The notes: a model not told the origin generated them from the letters alone. 64,000 bases of DNA from Bacteroidetes bacterium GWB2_32_14 (GCA_001768235.1 MENK01000027.1:1-64000); one strand, 5' to 3'. Shown: positions 51,206 through 60,664, counted from the first letter of the stretch. A program made the numbers and translations.

Positions 51206-52293
51206 TTTCTAAACTTTTCTAAATCTTGTCTATTGGCTTTGCAAATTCCCTTTTCTGTAATTAAAGCACTCACATATTTTGCAGGAGTAATATCGAAACC
51301 ATAATTTGAAACGGGGCTGTTTTCAGGCATTATTCTAATTTTTACAATTCTACTTCCATCCCACCCTTCAACATATTTTACTTCGTTCTCATCGCGTTGT
51401 TCAATAGGTATTTCTTTAATTCCATCATTTATTTCCCAGTCTATTGTAGAAATCGGGAGAGCAACATAAAAAGGGATATTATTATCGTAAGCAGCAAGGG
51501 CTTTCAGGTATGTACCTATTTTGTTTGCCACATCACCAGTTGCACTTGTACGATCACTGCCAACAATTACCACATCAACCAACCCTTTTTGCATTAGCAA
51601 ACCACCTGTATTATCGGCAATAACTGTATGTGAAATACCTTCCTGCCCAAGTTCAAAAGCTGTTAATCGTGCTCCCTGGTTACGAGGGCGGGTTTCATCA
51701 ACCCAGACATGAATTTTTATTCCTTTTTTATGAGCCAGGTAAATTGGCGCTGTTGCTGTTCCGTAATCAACACATGCCAGCCAGCCAGCATTACAATGTG
51801 TTAGAATATTTACTACATCTCCGGCTTTCGACTTGCTTATTTTTTCAATCAAAGAAAATCCAAACTCTCCAATTCTAAGGCAATTATCAATTTCTTTTTC
51901 TTTAAGCCGGTTGGCTGTTTCGAAAGCTATTTGAATTTTTTTGTCGATTGATTTTTCATTTTTAATCTGATTAATTACTAAATCGACTGCAAACTGAAGG
52001 TTTACTGCCGTTGGGCGCGATGATTTTAAGTATGAAGCTAAGCTTTCAATTTCACAATTATCTTCCGATTTAATCTGCAATAAACCTAGGTACATTCCAT
52101 AAGCCGCGGCAACTCCAATCAACGGGGCACCACGAAGCCACATTTCCTTAATGGCCAGGTAAACATCTTCGGGTGTTTTTAAATCAACAATCTTAAATTC
52201 AAAAGGCAAAAATCGCTGATCAATAATTTGAATGGTTCCCGGCTCGTTTTCTTTAACCCAGATAGTATGATAATTTTTCCCGTTTATTCGCAT
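51202..52293 (-). CDS. mtnA: S-methyl-5-thioribose-1-phosphate isomerase
   Basis: MWLRGAPLIGVAAAYG, THCNAGWLACVDYGTATAPIY, VDETRPRNQGARLTA, VGSDRTSATGDVANKIGTY. Confidence 0.97.
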   Translation of the reverse strand: MRINGKNYHTIWVKENEPGTIQIIDQRFLPFEFKIVDLKTPEDVYLAIKEMWLRGAPLIGVAAAYGMYLGLLQIKSEDNCEIESLASYLKSSRPTAVNLQFAVDLVINQIKNEKSIDKKIQIAFETANRLKEKEIDNCLRIGEFGFSLIEKISKSKAGDVVNILTHCNAGWLACVDYGTATAPIYLAHKKGIKIHVWVDETRPRNQGARLTAFELGQEGISHTVIADNTGGLLMQKGLVDVVIVGSDRTSATGDVANKIGTYLKALAAYDNNIPFYVALPISTIDWEINDGIKEIPIEQRDENEVKYVEGWDGSRIVKIRIMPENSPVSNYGFDITPAKYVSALITEKGICKANRQDLEKFRK

Positions 52294-52364
52294 ATTTTGA
52301 TTTTTGATAAAATTATAAAAAGATCGGCTATTCTGTAAATGTTTTCTATTTTTGCTTCCAAAAT

Positions 52365-53024
52365 ATGAAAAAACAGATGCAAACCAATAAAATAAAAAAT
52401 ATCATTTTTGATTTAGGCGGTGTTATTATAAATCTTGATACACAAAAAACTGCTACGGAAATGAAAAAGCTTGGGTTTGCTGATCCGGCATCTCCGGCAG
52501 GCGGGTTCGAAAAAAGCTATACACTCACTAATCAAACAAATTTATTCGACTTGCTTGAAAAGGGTTTAATTTCTCCCGTCCAATTCCGGGCAGAAATTAG
52601 AAAATACATAAGCAATCCGGTTAGCGACGAAATGATTGATTCGGTCTGGAACGCCATGTTACTTGATTTTCCAAAGGACAGGATTGAATTAATCGGGAAA
52701 ACCAGAAAAAATTACAGGGTCTTTCTTTTGAGTAACACCAATAAAATCCACTTCGATAAATACAGTTCAGATTTTAAAACAGGTTATGGTTTTAACTTCA
52801 ACAGCTTGTTCGAACAAGCATATTATTCATTCGAAATAGGGTATCGAAAACCAGATTTGGAAATTTTCAGATATGTACTCAAACACAGCAACATGATTCC
52901 TGAAGAAACCTTATTTATTGATGATTCGGAGATAAACATAAAGGCTGCACAATCGGCAGGATTACAAACGCTGCATATCAACTTGTCTGAAAATGAAGAT
53001 ATTGTAACACATCTTGTTTTATAA
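52365..53024 (+). CDS. HAD superfamily hydrolase (class IA)
   Basis: IIFDLGGVIINLD, LLSNTNKIHF, GYRKPDLEIF, LFIDDSEINIKAA. Confidence 0.92.
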   Translation: MKKQMQTNKIKNIIFDLGGVIINLDTQKTATEMKKLGFADPASPAGGFEKSYTLTNQTNLFDLLEKGLISPVQFRAEIRKYISNPVSDEMIDSVWNAMLLDFPKDRIELIGKTRKNYRVFLLSNTNKIHFDKYSSDFKTGYGFNFNSLFEQAYYSFEIGYRKPDLEIFRYVLKHSNMIPEETLFIDDSEINIKAAQSAGLQTLHINLSENEDIVTHLVL

Positions 53025-53127
53025 CAATATCCTGCTATTTTAAAGTTTGGTTTTTAACTATAAAAGTTTAATTTAGTGATCGAATGTGAAATATTTGAAA
53101 CCCTTTTTTACCTAAAATTTAAATCTC

Positions 53128-54042
53128 ATGATAAAAAAAATCTTAACTATTGTACTTGTACTTAACTTATCAATATCGGTTTTTGCTCAAAAACGTTTCG
53201 ATATTTTTTCGGCTTCAGGCAACTATAATTTCATAGAAACAGAAAGCGGGAACCATAGTAAAAACTATGAAGCAGCTTTTATGTCGAACCTGAATTTACC
53301 CATCGTACTTAAAGATTCATCAATATGGTATTCAAGTTTAGACTACCAGTATTTTGCAGTTAATAACACTTTTTCTTCTGCTTACCCTGATTTCGAAAGC
53401 TTCAGGTTACATGGGTTTATTTTTAAAACCGGCTTGATATATCGTTTTAATTCCAAAGAATTTCTTCAGATATTGTTTTCTCCCCGTTACATGAGCGATT
53501 TTAATGCATCTTTTTCAAAATCAGTTCAGTTGGGTGGTTTGATTATGTACGAACGAGTAAAAAATGAAAATTTTACTTATCGATTAGGGGTAATGTATAA
53601 CCAGGAATTTTTCGGAACATACATTGTACCCGTATTTTATCTCGACTGGAACTTGGGAAGAAATATTAAAATTAACGGTTTAATCCCGATTTACGGAAAA
53701 GTCTTTTATCAGCCTTCTCAGAATTTCTCTACAGGGCTTCATTTTATAGGGCTAACAACTACATACAGGATAAACGAAGAAAATTACAAAAATTATTATA
53801 TTGACCGCAGAAGCATAGATTTGTCGTGGTTCTCAAATGTACATGTATGGGACAACTTCTTCCTCGAAGGGCGCTTAGGATATTCTCTTTCTAAAGATTA
53901 TGGATTATTCGAAGAAGATGATAAAATTACTCTGGGATTACCACTGGTAAATATTGGAGATGACCGTACACGACAAAACAGTGAGTTCGAACCCAGCATG
54001 TTTGTTCATTTAAAACTGGTTTACAGTTTGCCCGTTAAATAA
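53128..54042 (+). CDS. DUF6268-like outer-membrane beta-barrel protein
   Basis: Signal peptide, barrel-type strand pattern, C-terminal MFVHLKLVYSLPVK. Confidence 0.7.
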   Translation: MIKKILTIVLVLNLSISVFAQKRFDIFSASGNYNFIETESGNHSKNYEAAFMSNLNLPIVLKDSSIWYSSLDYQYFAVNNTFSSAYPDFESFRLHGFIFKTGLIYRFNSKEFLQILFSPRYMSDFNASFSKSVQLGGLIMYERVKNENFTYRLGVMYNQEFFGTYIVPVFYLDWNLGRNIKINGLIPIYGKVFYQPSQNFSTGLHFIGLTTTYRINEENYKNYYIDRRSIDLSWFSNVHVWDNFFLEGRLGYSLSKDYGLFEEDDKITLGLPLVNIGDDRTRQNSEFEPSMFVHLKLVYSLPVK

Positions 54043-54070
54043 AACCCGTGAATTATACTTTATAAAAATG

Positions 54071-54108
54071 ACATCCGGTAAAAATAAAAATCGGATGTTA
54101 TTTTTTTA
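54071..54108 (+). terminator. Rho-independent terminator
   Basis: ACATCCG GTAAAAATAAAAAT CGGATGT TATTTTTTT. Confidence 0.75.
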
Positions 54109-54157
54109 TACTACTAATTCTATTTTATTATTTTTACCACTTATAAATTTCAAAATA

Positions 54158-55450
54158 ATGATACAGGATTTTAAAGCCACAGAATATATTCTTGAATCGG
54201 TAAAAACCGGGAAACAATTCGAAGATCAGGGTTGGACACTTGATGCACCCGGAGAAACCGAACCAACGTTAGTACGAGCCATTTACAAGAACAAACAATT
54301 AAATGTTAAAGACAATTCGTTTGGTATTTATAAGTTTGCTGACTGGCTTCCTGTTAAAAAAATTTTAAAAGGCTCATCGGCACCTGTTACATATAAAAGC
54401 GAAGGATTGGCAAAATATATTGGATTGGAAAATCTTTACATTACTTTTAGTGGTTATTGGCCTGAGAAAGGTGCTGATTTCAGGACTTGTTCATTTAAAG
54501 AAACAGAGGCATATTCTGTTTGTGCCCGCATGGATTCCGAAATGAAAAAGACCCTTGTCGTTGCATCTGCAGGAAATACAGCACGAGCTTTTGCCCGCGT
54601 TTGTTCCGATAACAGTATTCCATTATTGCTCTGTGTTCCTGAAGATAACCTGAATGCACTCTGGTTCGACGAGCCAATAAAAGATTGTGTCAAGCTGATT
54701 TCAACACGCTCGGGTAGTGATTATTTCGATGCAATTCATCTTTCAAACCTTGCCTGTCAGATTGAAGGATTTATAGCCGAAGGCGGGGCAAAAAATGTAG
54801 CCCGCCGCGATGGGATGGGAACAACCGTTCTTTCGGCAGTAACTCAAATTGGGCGAATCCCCGATTATTATTTCCAGGCAGTTGGCAGCGGAACCGGTGC
54901 CATTGCAGCATGGGAGGCAAATCTCAGGTTTATTGAAGACGGACGGTTTGGTAAAAATAAAATGAAATTAATGGTTTCGCAGAATCACCCGTTTATTCCC
55001 ATACATGATGCATGGAAAGCAGATTCCCGCCCAATGCTCCCGTACGATGATAGCGAGGCCCGCAAACATGTTGAAGAAATTGCTGCAAAAGTTCTTTCGA
55101 ACAGGAAACCACCATATCCAATTGCAGGAGGACTTTACGATGCAATGAAAGATGCCGGGGGTGATGTTTTACTGGCAACAAACAAAGAATTGCACGAGGC
55201 CGCAGGAATTTTTAAACAAACCGAAAGAAACGATATTCATTGTGCTGCCGCCGTGGCTGTTGCAACTTTAATAAATGCATTTAAAACAGGGAAAATAGAG
55301 AAAGATGCTTTGGTAATGCTTAATATTACGGGTGGTGGCGAAGAATGCTTTAAAAAAGAGCATAATCTCTATTATTTAAAACCTGCACATGTTTTTGAAA
55401 TAAATCCTGAATTGGAAAAAGTAAAAGAAGTTCTCGATAAATTATTTTAA
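54158..55450 (+). CDS. Cysteate synthase-family PLP enzyme (threonine synthase paralog)
   Basis: FKETEAYSVCARMD PLP-Lys region, VASAGNTARAFARVC, AVGSGTGAIAAWEANLR, LNITGGGEE; start at MIQDFKATEY rather than tracked 54068. Confidence 0.85.
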   Translation: MIQDFKATEYILESVKTGKQFEDQGWTLDAPGETEPTLVRAIYKNKQLNVKDNSFGIYKFADWLPVKKILKGSSAPVTYKSEGLAKYIGLENLYITFSGYWPEKGADFRTCSFKETEAYSVCARMDSEMKKTLVVASAGNTARAFARVCSDNSIPLLLCVPEDNLNALWFDEPIKDCVKLISTRSGSDYFDAIHLSNLACQIEGFIAEGGAKNVARRDGMGTTVLSAVTQIGRIPDYYFQAVGSGTGAIAAWEANLRFIEDGRFGKNKMKLMVSQNHPFIPIHDAWKADSRPMLPYDDSEARKHVEEIAAKVLSNRKPPYPIAGGLYDAMKDAGGDVLLATNKELHEAAGIFKQTERNDIHCAAAVAVATLINAFKTGKIEKDALVMLNITGGGEECFKKEHNLYYLKPAHVFEINPELEKVKEVLDKLF

Positions 55451-55466
55451 GGATTATCCATAAAAA

Positions 55467-55567
55467 TTTAACCACGGTACACAAAGGATATCACAACGGT
55501 TCACAAAGATTAAATTATTGCTTCGTGCTCTTCGTGATTTTTCTCCTTCGGGTTCTTCGTGGTTAAA
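55467..55567. repeat. Intergenic repeat with inverted TTTAACCACG termini
   Basis: Starts TTTAACCACG (55467-55476), ends CGTGGTTAAA (55558-55567), interior CTTCGTGCTCTTCGTG / TTCGGGTTCTTCGTGG. Confidence 0.55.
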
Positions 55568-55580
55568 AAATATCGTCAAA

Positions 55581-56462
55581 TTAGAATTTATACGTTAGCC
55601 CTACCCCAAAAACTTCTTTAAACTGCACCCGGGCCCCGCCTGCAACGCCCTTATCATCAATATAAGCAATATCATCATCATAAATCAGGTGAGTATTCAG
55701 GTTAGCAGAAAGAACGTCGTTAATTTTCATATTAATGAAAACTTTCCAGTCCACATCCACGTTTTGAGCATTTTCGAGATAATTAGAAAACAAGCCCAAA
55801 GTAGTATTAAAATTTACATTTTTCATAATGTCTTTTTTGAAACCAATACTTGCAGCACCCCCAAGTTCTAACCTGGTTTTTTCACCTGCTTCAACTCCAA
55901 ATGCTCCTTTTGCCGATAAAGTATCATCCATTACCAGGGTTAATTTACCTGCTACAGGCGACAATACAGCATAAAAAACTTCACTTGGTTTATATTCCAT
56001 ACCTAAAGCTCCCTGTAAATAAGCAGGGGCCATAAATTTTGATATCACATAACTGGTATCAGCATCATATTTTAAACCCTCGGTAAACTGGGTTTTAAAA
56101 TTGAGCATGGCACTTATAAAAAACGATTTAGAAACCTTACGGCCATATTTCGATAAAAAGTCTATTTGGTCGTCGGTTTTGCGAACATCTTGCTCTCCTT
56201 GTTTTTGCAAACCGTAACCCAGATTCAGGGTATTTAGCCAGTCGTTTTTATCTTTCGAATAATTCAACGAAAGATTTATTAACCCGTTGAGAGCATACGA
56301 ATTTTCACCACCGGCAGCCCAATTGGTTAAAGATACCTGAGTAAAATTTAAAGCTGTAGTACCATTAAATTTCCAGTATTGTAAAGAATCTGCTGGTTCT
56401 TGTGCGTAAAGCAACAACCCGACAAATACAAACGCTATTAAAAAGGTAATTTTTCTAATCAT
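55581..56462 (-). CDS. DUF3078 domain-containing protein
   Basis: WKFNGTTALNFTQVSLTNWAAGGENSYALNGLINLSLNYSKDKNDWLNTLNLGYG. Confidence 0.9.
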   Translation of the reverse strand: MIRKITFLIAFVFVGLLLYAQEPADSLQYWKFNGTTALNFTQVSLTNWAAGGENSYALNGLINLSLNYSKDKNDWLNTLNLGYGLQKQGEQDVRKTDDQIDFLSKYGRKVSKSFFISAMLNFKTQFTEGLKYDADTSYVISKFMAPAYLQGALGMEYKPSEVFYAVLSPVAGKLTLVMDDTLSAKGAFGVEAGEKTRLELGGAASIGFKKDIMKNVNFNTTLGLFSNYLENAQNVDVDWKVFINMKINDVLSANLNTHLIYDDDIAYIDDKGVAGGARVQFKEVFGVGLTYKF

Positions 56463-56676
56463 TTTATTCGGTTTTAAGTTTAACAAGTCAATAATACAGG
56501 TTGGAGAATCTGTTTGTTCAAGCTAATTTACAAAAATTATTTCAGATTACTTTAACAATCATTTCAACAAAACAACTTAAATTAAATGACCCCGCGCATT
56601 TGTCGGTTAGTATTTATATGATTTGTTGCATAATATCGTTAAATTTGGTCTGATAATTACACTAAGCAGTTAAATT

Positions 56677-57531
56677 ATGAATTATAAACCAACACTATAC
56701 GCTTCGTTCGATGGAATGAAACTTTCCGGGTATCTTTGGGAACCTAAAGAAAAAGCTAAAGCAGTTATTAATCTTGTTCATGGCTTTGGTGAATACAGCG
56801 AGCGTTATGATCATTGGGCAATGCGTTTTACCGAAAAAAGATTTATTGTTCATGCTATTGATTATCGTGGACACGGAAAATCAGATGGCCGTAGGGGGCA
56901 TATTCGGGAATTCGAAGATTTTCTTAAAGATGTTGATGTTTTAATCAATGAATCAAAGAAGCTTTATCCCGGGTTACCCCAGTTTATTTATGGACATAGC
57001 CTGGGAGGGAATATTGTTACCAACTATATTTTAAAACGGGAGAATACATTTAATGGAGCAATTATTTCATCTCCCTGGTTTAGTCTTTCTTTCGATCCAT
57101 CGGCATTAATGCTTGTTCTGGCAAGGGTTATGAACAGAGTGTATCCCAGGTTTACACAGAATTCAAATTTAGAAGTCAAAGCTCTTTCTCATGATAAAGA
57201 AATAGTTGATGCTTATATTGCAGACCCGTTGGTTCATGAAAAGATATCTGCCAGAATGTTTTTTGAAATTTTTAACGCGGGCCGTTGGGTTTTGGGAAAT
57301 ACAGAAAAAATCAATATTCCGGCATTAATTCAGCATGGAAATGATGATAACATTACCTCATTTAAAGCCAGTAAAGAGTTTGCCGAAAAGGCGAAAAAAC
57401 TGAATAAGGATGTTACTTATAAAGAATGGCCCGGACTTTACCACGAACTGCATAACGAACTTGAGAAAGATGTAATTTTTGAATTTGTAGTTAATTGGAT
57501 TGAGAAAAAGCTTTCAGCTTCTGGCTATTAG
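56677..57531 (+). CDS. Alpha/beta hydrolase, monoacylglycerol lipase-like
   Basis: VHGFGEYSERYDH, YGHSLGGNIVTNY nucleophile elbow, C-terminal His in GLYHELHNE. Confidence 0.93.
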   Translation: MNYKPTLYASFDGMKLSGYLWEPKEKAKAVINLVHGFGEYSERYDHWAMRFTEKRFIVHAIDYRGHGKSDGRRGHIREFEDFLKDVDVLINESKKLYPGLPQFIYGHSLGGNIVTNYILKRENTFNGAIISSPWFSLSFDPSALMLVLARVMNRVYPRFTQNSNLEVKALSHDKEIVDAYIADPLVHEKISARMFFEIFNAGRWVLGNTEKINIPALIQHGNDDNITSFKASKEFAEKAKKLNKDVTYKEWPGLYHELHNELEKDVIFEFVVNWIEKKLSASGY

Positions 57532-57534
57532 CTT

Positions 57535-57785
57535 AAATAAATTAAAAATCTGGGAAAAAGGAATTCAAATAGTAAATGAAGTATATAAAATAGTTCAAAA
57601 ATTACCTGAAAAGGGAAAATATGGTCTTTATTCTCAAATCACAAGGGGCCGCAGTTTCAATCCCTTCAAATATTGCTGAAGGGAGCTCTAGAAAAAGTGA
57701 AAAAGATTATTACGGTTTCTTGAAATTGCACTTGGATCCGTTTTTGAAGTAGAAACTCAAATAATAATTATTGAAACTCTTAAAT
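57535..57785 (+). pseudogene. Four-helix-bundle (S23/IVS-type) protein pseudogene
   Basis: Frames spliced by eye give LKIWEKGIQIVNEVYKIVQKLPEKGKYGLYSQITR/AAVSIPSNIAEGSSRKSEKDYYGFL/EIALGSVFEVETQIIIIETLKL; two frameshifts, no start codon seen. Confidence 0.85.
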
Positions 57786-57813
57786 TACAGTCCCCTGAGC
57801 GGTTTATTCCGAT

Positions 57814-58506
57814 TTAAGCAACAGCCAGTGCAGCAATACTTACTTTGGTATTTTTTATTTCGAGTATAATATTTGCACATGCTTCGAGAGTAGAGCCGGT
57901 AGTTACAACATCATCAACCAATAATATATGTTTGCCTTCCAGCAATTCAGGACTTGTGATTTTAAAAATATTTTCCACGTTTTTCCATCGTTCGAAGCGT
58001 GATTTGCGGGTTTGTGTTTCAGTAGCAATAGCCCGAACTAATGACTTTGTATCAACTGTTTTTGCTAACGATTCGGCTAACCCTCTGGCCAGCCACTCGC
58101 TCTGATTATACCCGCGTTTTTTCAATTTTTTAGGATGTAAAGGAACAGGAATAATAATATCAACCTGGTTAAACATGCTTTCTTTAAGCTGTGCTCCAAA
58201 TGATTTACCTAATATGAACCCGATTTCTTTTAACCCGCTGTATTTGAATTTATGCATCATATCCTGAAACATGCTCCCCTTGTGAAAAAAATAATAGGCT
58301 GTGGCAAATTCAATTTTTGTACGGCCCCAGAAAAGCTGGGATACAGGATTATCAATTTCTTTGTGATAATTTGTTTTTGGCAGGTTGTACAGGCACTTTG
58401 TGCATATGAGTTCTTCCTGGTTTAAAAGATGAGAATTACAGGCAATACATAAATTGGGGTAAAACAATTCATAAAAACCAAGAATATAGTTTTTTAAACG
58501 AATCAT
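57814..58506 (-). CDS. comF: ComF family phosphoribosyltransferase-like protein
   Basis: CIACNSHLLNQEELICTKC zinc finger, IIPVPLHPKKLKKRGYNQSEWLARGLA, ILLVDDVVTTGSTLEAC. Confidence 0.95.
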   Translation of the reverse strand: MIRLKNYILGFYELFYPNLCIACNSHLLNQEELICTKCLYNLPKTNYHKEIDNPVSQLFWGRTKIEFATAYYFFHKGSMFQDMMHKFKYSGLKEIGFILGKSFGAQLKESMFNQVDIIIPVPLHPKKLKKRGYNQSEWLARGLAESLAKTVDTKSLVRAIATETQTRKSRFERWKNVENIFKITSPELLEGKHILLVDDVVTTGSTLEACANIILEIKNTKVSIAALAVA

Positions 58507-58539
58507 AGAAATAAATTGTAACCCGAATTTAATAAAAAA

Positions 58540-59190
58540 TTAGCAGACTCCTTCCCATTCTTTAAAAAACCGGTTTAAAAAAAGTTCCATAAAAGTATGC
58601 CTGTTTTCTGCTATTTTCTTCGCGGTATTCGTGTTCATAAGTTCTTTAAGTAAAAGCAGCTTTTCATAAAAATGATTTATTGTTGTCCCGTTTGATTTTT
58701 TGTATTGGTCGAAAGTCATTTTTGAAACAGGTTTTATCGCGGGATTGTACATTTCATTTCCTTTCCAGCCACCAAATGCAAAAGTACGGGCAATACCTGT
58801 TGCTCCAATTGCATCGAGCCTGTCGGCATCCTGAACAATTTGCCCTTCGAGCAAATTCATTTTATCTTGCTCTCCTTCGCCTTTAAACGAAATATGTTCA
58901 ATAATGTAAATTACTTTTTGACTTATTTCAGGAGTTACTTCCTGGCTTTTAAGCCAGCCGGAAACAATTGATAATCCTGATTTTTCGGTTTGATTAAATT
59001 TCCAGTCGGCAATATCGTGAAGCAATGCAGCTAATTCAATAACAAACAAATCGCCACCTTCAATCCTCTGAATTTTTCGTGACATATTCCACACCCTGTA
59101 AATGTGCCACCAGTCGTGCCCCGAACTATCACCTGTTAATTTTGACTTTACAAACTCTGTTGTATGTGCAATTATTTTCTGAGTATCCAT
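58540..59190 (-). CDS. HD domain phosphohydrolase
   Basis: HDWWHIYRVWNMS, LAALLHDIADWKF, VQDADRLDAIGATGIAR. Confidence 0.93.
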   Translation of the reverse strand: MDTQKIIAHTTEFVKSKLTGDSSGHDWWHIYRVWNMSRKIQRIEGGDLFVIELAALLHDIADWKFNQTEKSGLSIVSGWLKSQEVTPEISQKVIYIIEHISFKGEGEQDKMNLLEGQIVQDADRLDAIGATGIARTFAFGGWKGNEMYNPAIKPVSKMTFDQYKKSNGTTINHFYEKLLLLKELMNTNTAKKIAENRHTFMELFLNRFFKEWEGVC

Positions 59191-59198
59191 AATTGAAA

Positions 59199-59221
59199 TA
59201 AAAAAACCCGCAAAAGCGGGT
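59199..59221 (-). terminator. Rho-independent terminator (minus strand)
   Basis: Minus strand CCCGC TTTT GCGGG TTTTTTT. Confidence 0.82.
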
Positions 59222-59246
59222 ATAATAAGTATATCTTACTCGTTTT

Positions 59247-59714
59247 TTATTCTCTTAATTTTTCTTCTTTTTGCCAAACCACTTCTCTTCCTAACAGTGA
59301 AAATCCAATAAAACCTTTAACCAATAAGGTTTTTTCGTCTCCTTCTTTAAAACGGATGAAACATTTGTATGTTTTTCCATTTTTAGGATCGTAAATGGTT
59401 CCATTAACCCATTCCTTATCTTTAGCATTGTACTCAAATGATTTTAGAATCTGTAAACCAAGAACGGGTCTTTTTTTCAATTTTTCATCTGAATTGTTTT
59501 TGTCCAATTTTGCTGTACCATCAGGTTCGTTAGGTGTTTTTAACCATTTAATATCACCATAATATTTTCCGTCTTTTGCTTTAAAAATCTTAACCTGCGA
59601 ATCGCCATCCTGGGTTAGCCAATATCCAAGAAATTTATCAGCATCCTGGGCAAACAAATCAGGCGAAATAAAAAATGTAACCAGAAGTAAAAGAGACAAG
59701 AGTTTTGTTTTCAT
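59247..59714 (-). CDS. DUF2147 domain-containing secreted protein
   Basis: GYWLTQDGDSQVKIFKAKDGKYYGDIKWL...GTIYDPKNGKTYKCFIRF. Confidence 0.9.
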   Translation of the reverse strand: MKTKLLSLLLLVTFFISPDLFAQDADKFLGYWLTQDGDSQVKIFKAKDGKYYGDIKWLKTPNEPDGTAKLDKNNSDEKLKKRPVLGLQILKSFEYNAKDKEWVNGTIYDPKNGKTYKCFIRFKEGDEKTLLVKGFIGFSLLGREVVWQKEEKLRE

Positions 59715-59815
59715 AAATGATTCTATTTAGTTTTTAATGATGAGCAATATAATTCTTTTTTAATGTTTTTCAAAAATCGGCTAAAATTTATATCGCTAAC
59801 CGAAATAAATATCCT

Positions 59816-60664
59816 TTAATCAAAAACATGTCCAAAAACTTTTTGAATGATTGAGCTGGCCCATTTAAATGGGTTTTTACGGATATTTTTTTCTTCTTTC
59901 CCGACTCTGAAAAACAACTCATCTAAAGCAACGCGGGTTGAGAATTCTCCCAGGTTTGCAGCTATTGCTGATGGCAGCCCGAGTTGTTCGTCTAAACTGC
60001 TTGTTAAAAAATTGCTATTTATAAGATCAAGCAAATCATTATAATTTGTTGTAAACGAACCCCATATTTCGTTAGCCGAAGTATTCAAAACAAGGTCTTT
60101 ATCAAGTGATGTATTAATTTGGGGTGCATACAAAGCAACAAGGTTGTCGAATGTTTTTAATTTTAAATACTGGGTAGCAGCTGTTGAATCAAACCCGGCA
60201 TACGTTGATTTTTTACCATCATCCGTTGGAACTATTCCTTGCAGGATGTCTAATCCCTGGCTGATTGATAAATCGAAAATAGCATCCTTAAAAATAGGAG
60301 CTACATCTTTAGCTGCATCTTCGGCAGCACGGTTAACTGCTAAAATCACATCATCGAACTTATCATCAAGCCCAACCTGTTCGCTTAATAACTTAACTGT
60401 TGAGTTGCTGTTTATGGCTGTCCGAATCATTTCAACTTCATCGGGTAATTGAATTAATGCAAGCAGGGGGCTTCCTTTATAATACCCGTCGCTTGCCGAC
60501 ATTTCTGTTGATGCGGTATCGGTTCCGATTTCGAGAGCTGTTTTTAAGCCTTCTACAATTTCCGAACTGGTTAACCCGCTTTCTTCATCACCCAGGATAT
60601 CTTCCAGAAGATCGCAACTGCTTAGTATAAGCAGTGACAACAGGATTAAAAAATATTTTCTCAT
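59816..60664 (-). CDS. DUF4197 domain-containing lipoprotein
   Basis: LLSSCDLLEDILG; SEIVEGLKTALEIGTDTAS...STAATQYLKLKTFDNLVALYAPQI. Confidence 0.9.
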   Translation of the reverse strand: MRKYFLILLSLLILSSCDLLEDILGDEESGLTSSEIVEGLKTALEIGTDTASTEMSASDGYYKGSPLLALIQLPDEVEMIRTAINSNSTVKLLSEQVGLDDKFDDVILAVNRAAEDAAKDVAPIFKDAIFDLSISQGLDILQGIVPTDDGKKSTYAGFDSTAATQYLKLKTFDNLVALYAPQINTSLDKDLVLNTSANEIWGSFTTNYNDLLDLINSNFLTSSLDEQLGLPSAIAANLGEFSTRVALDELFFRVGKEEKNIRKNPFKWASSIIQKVFGHVFD

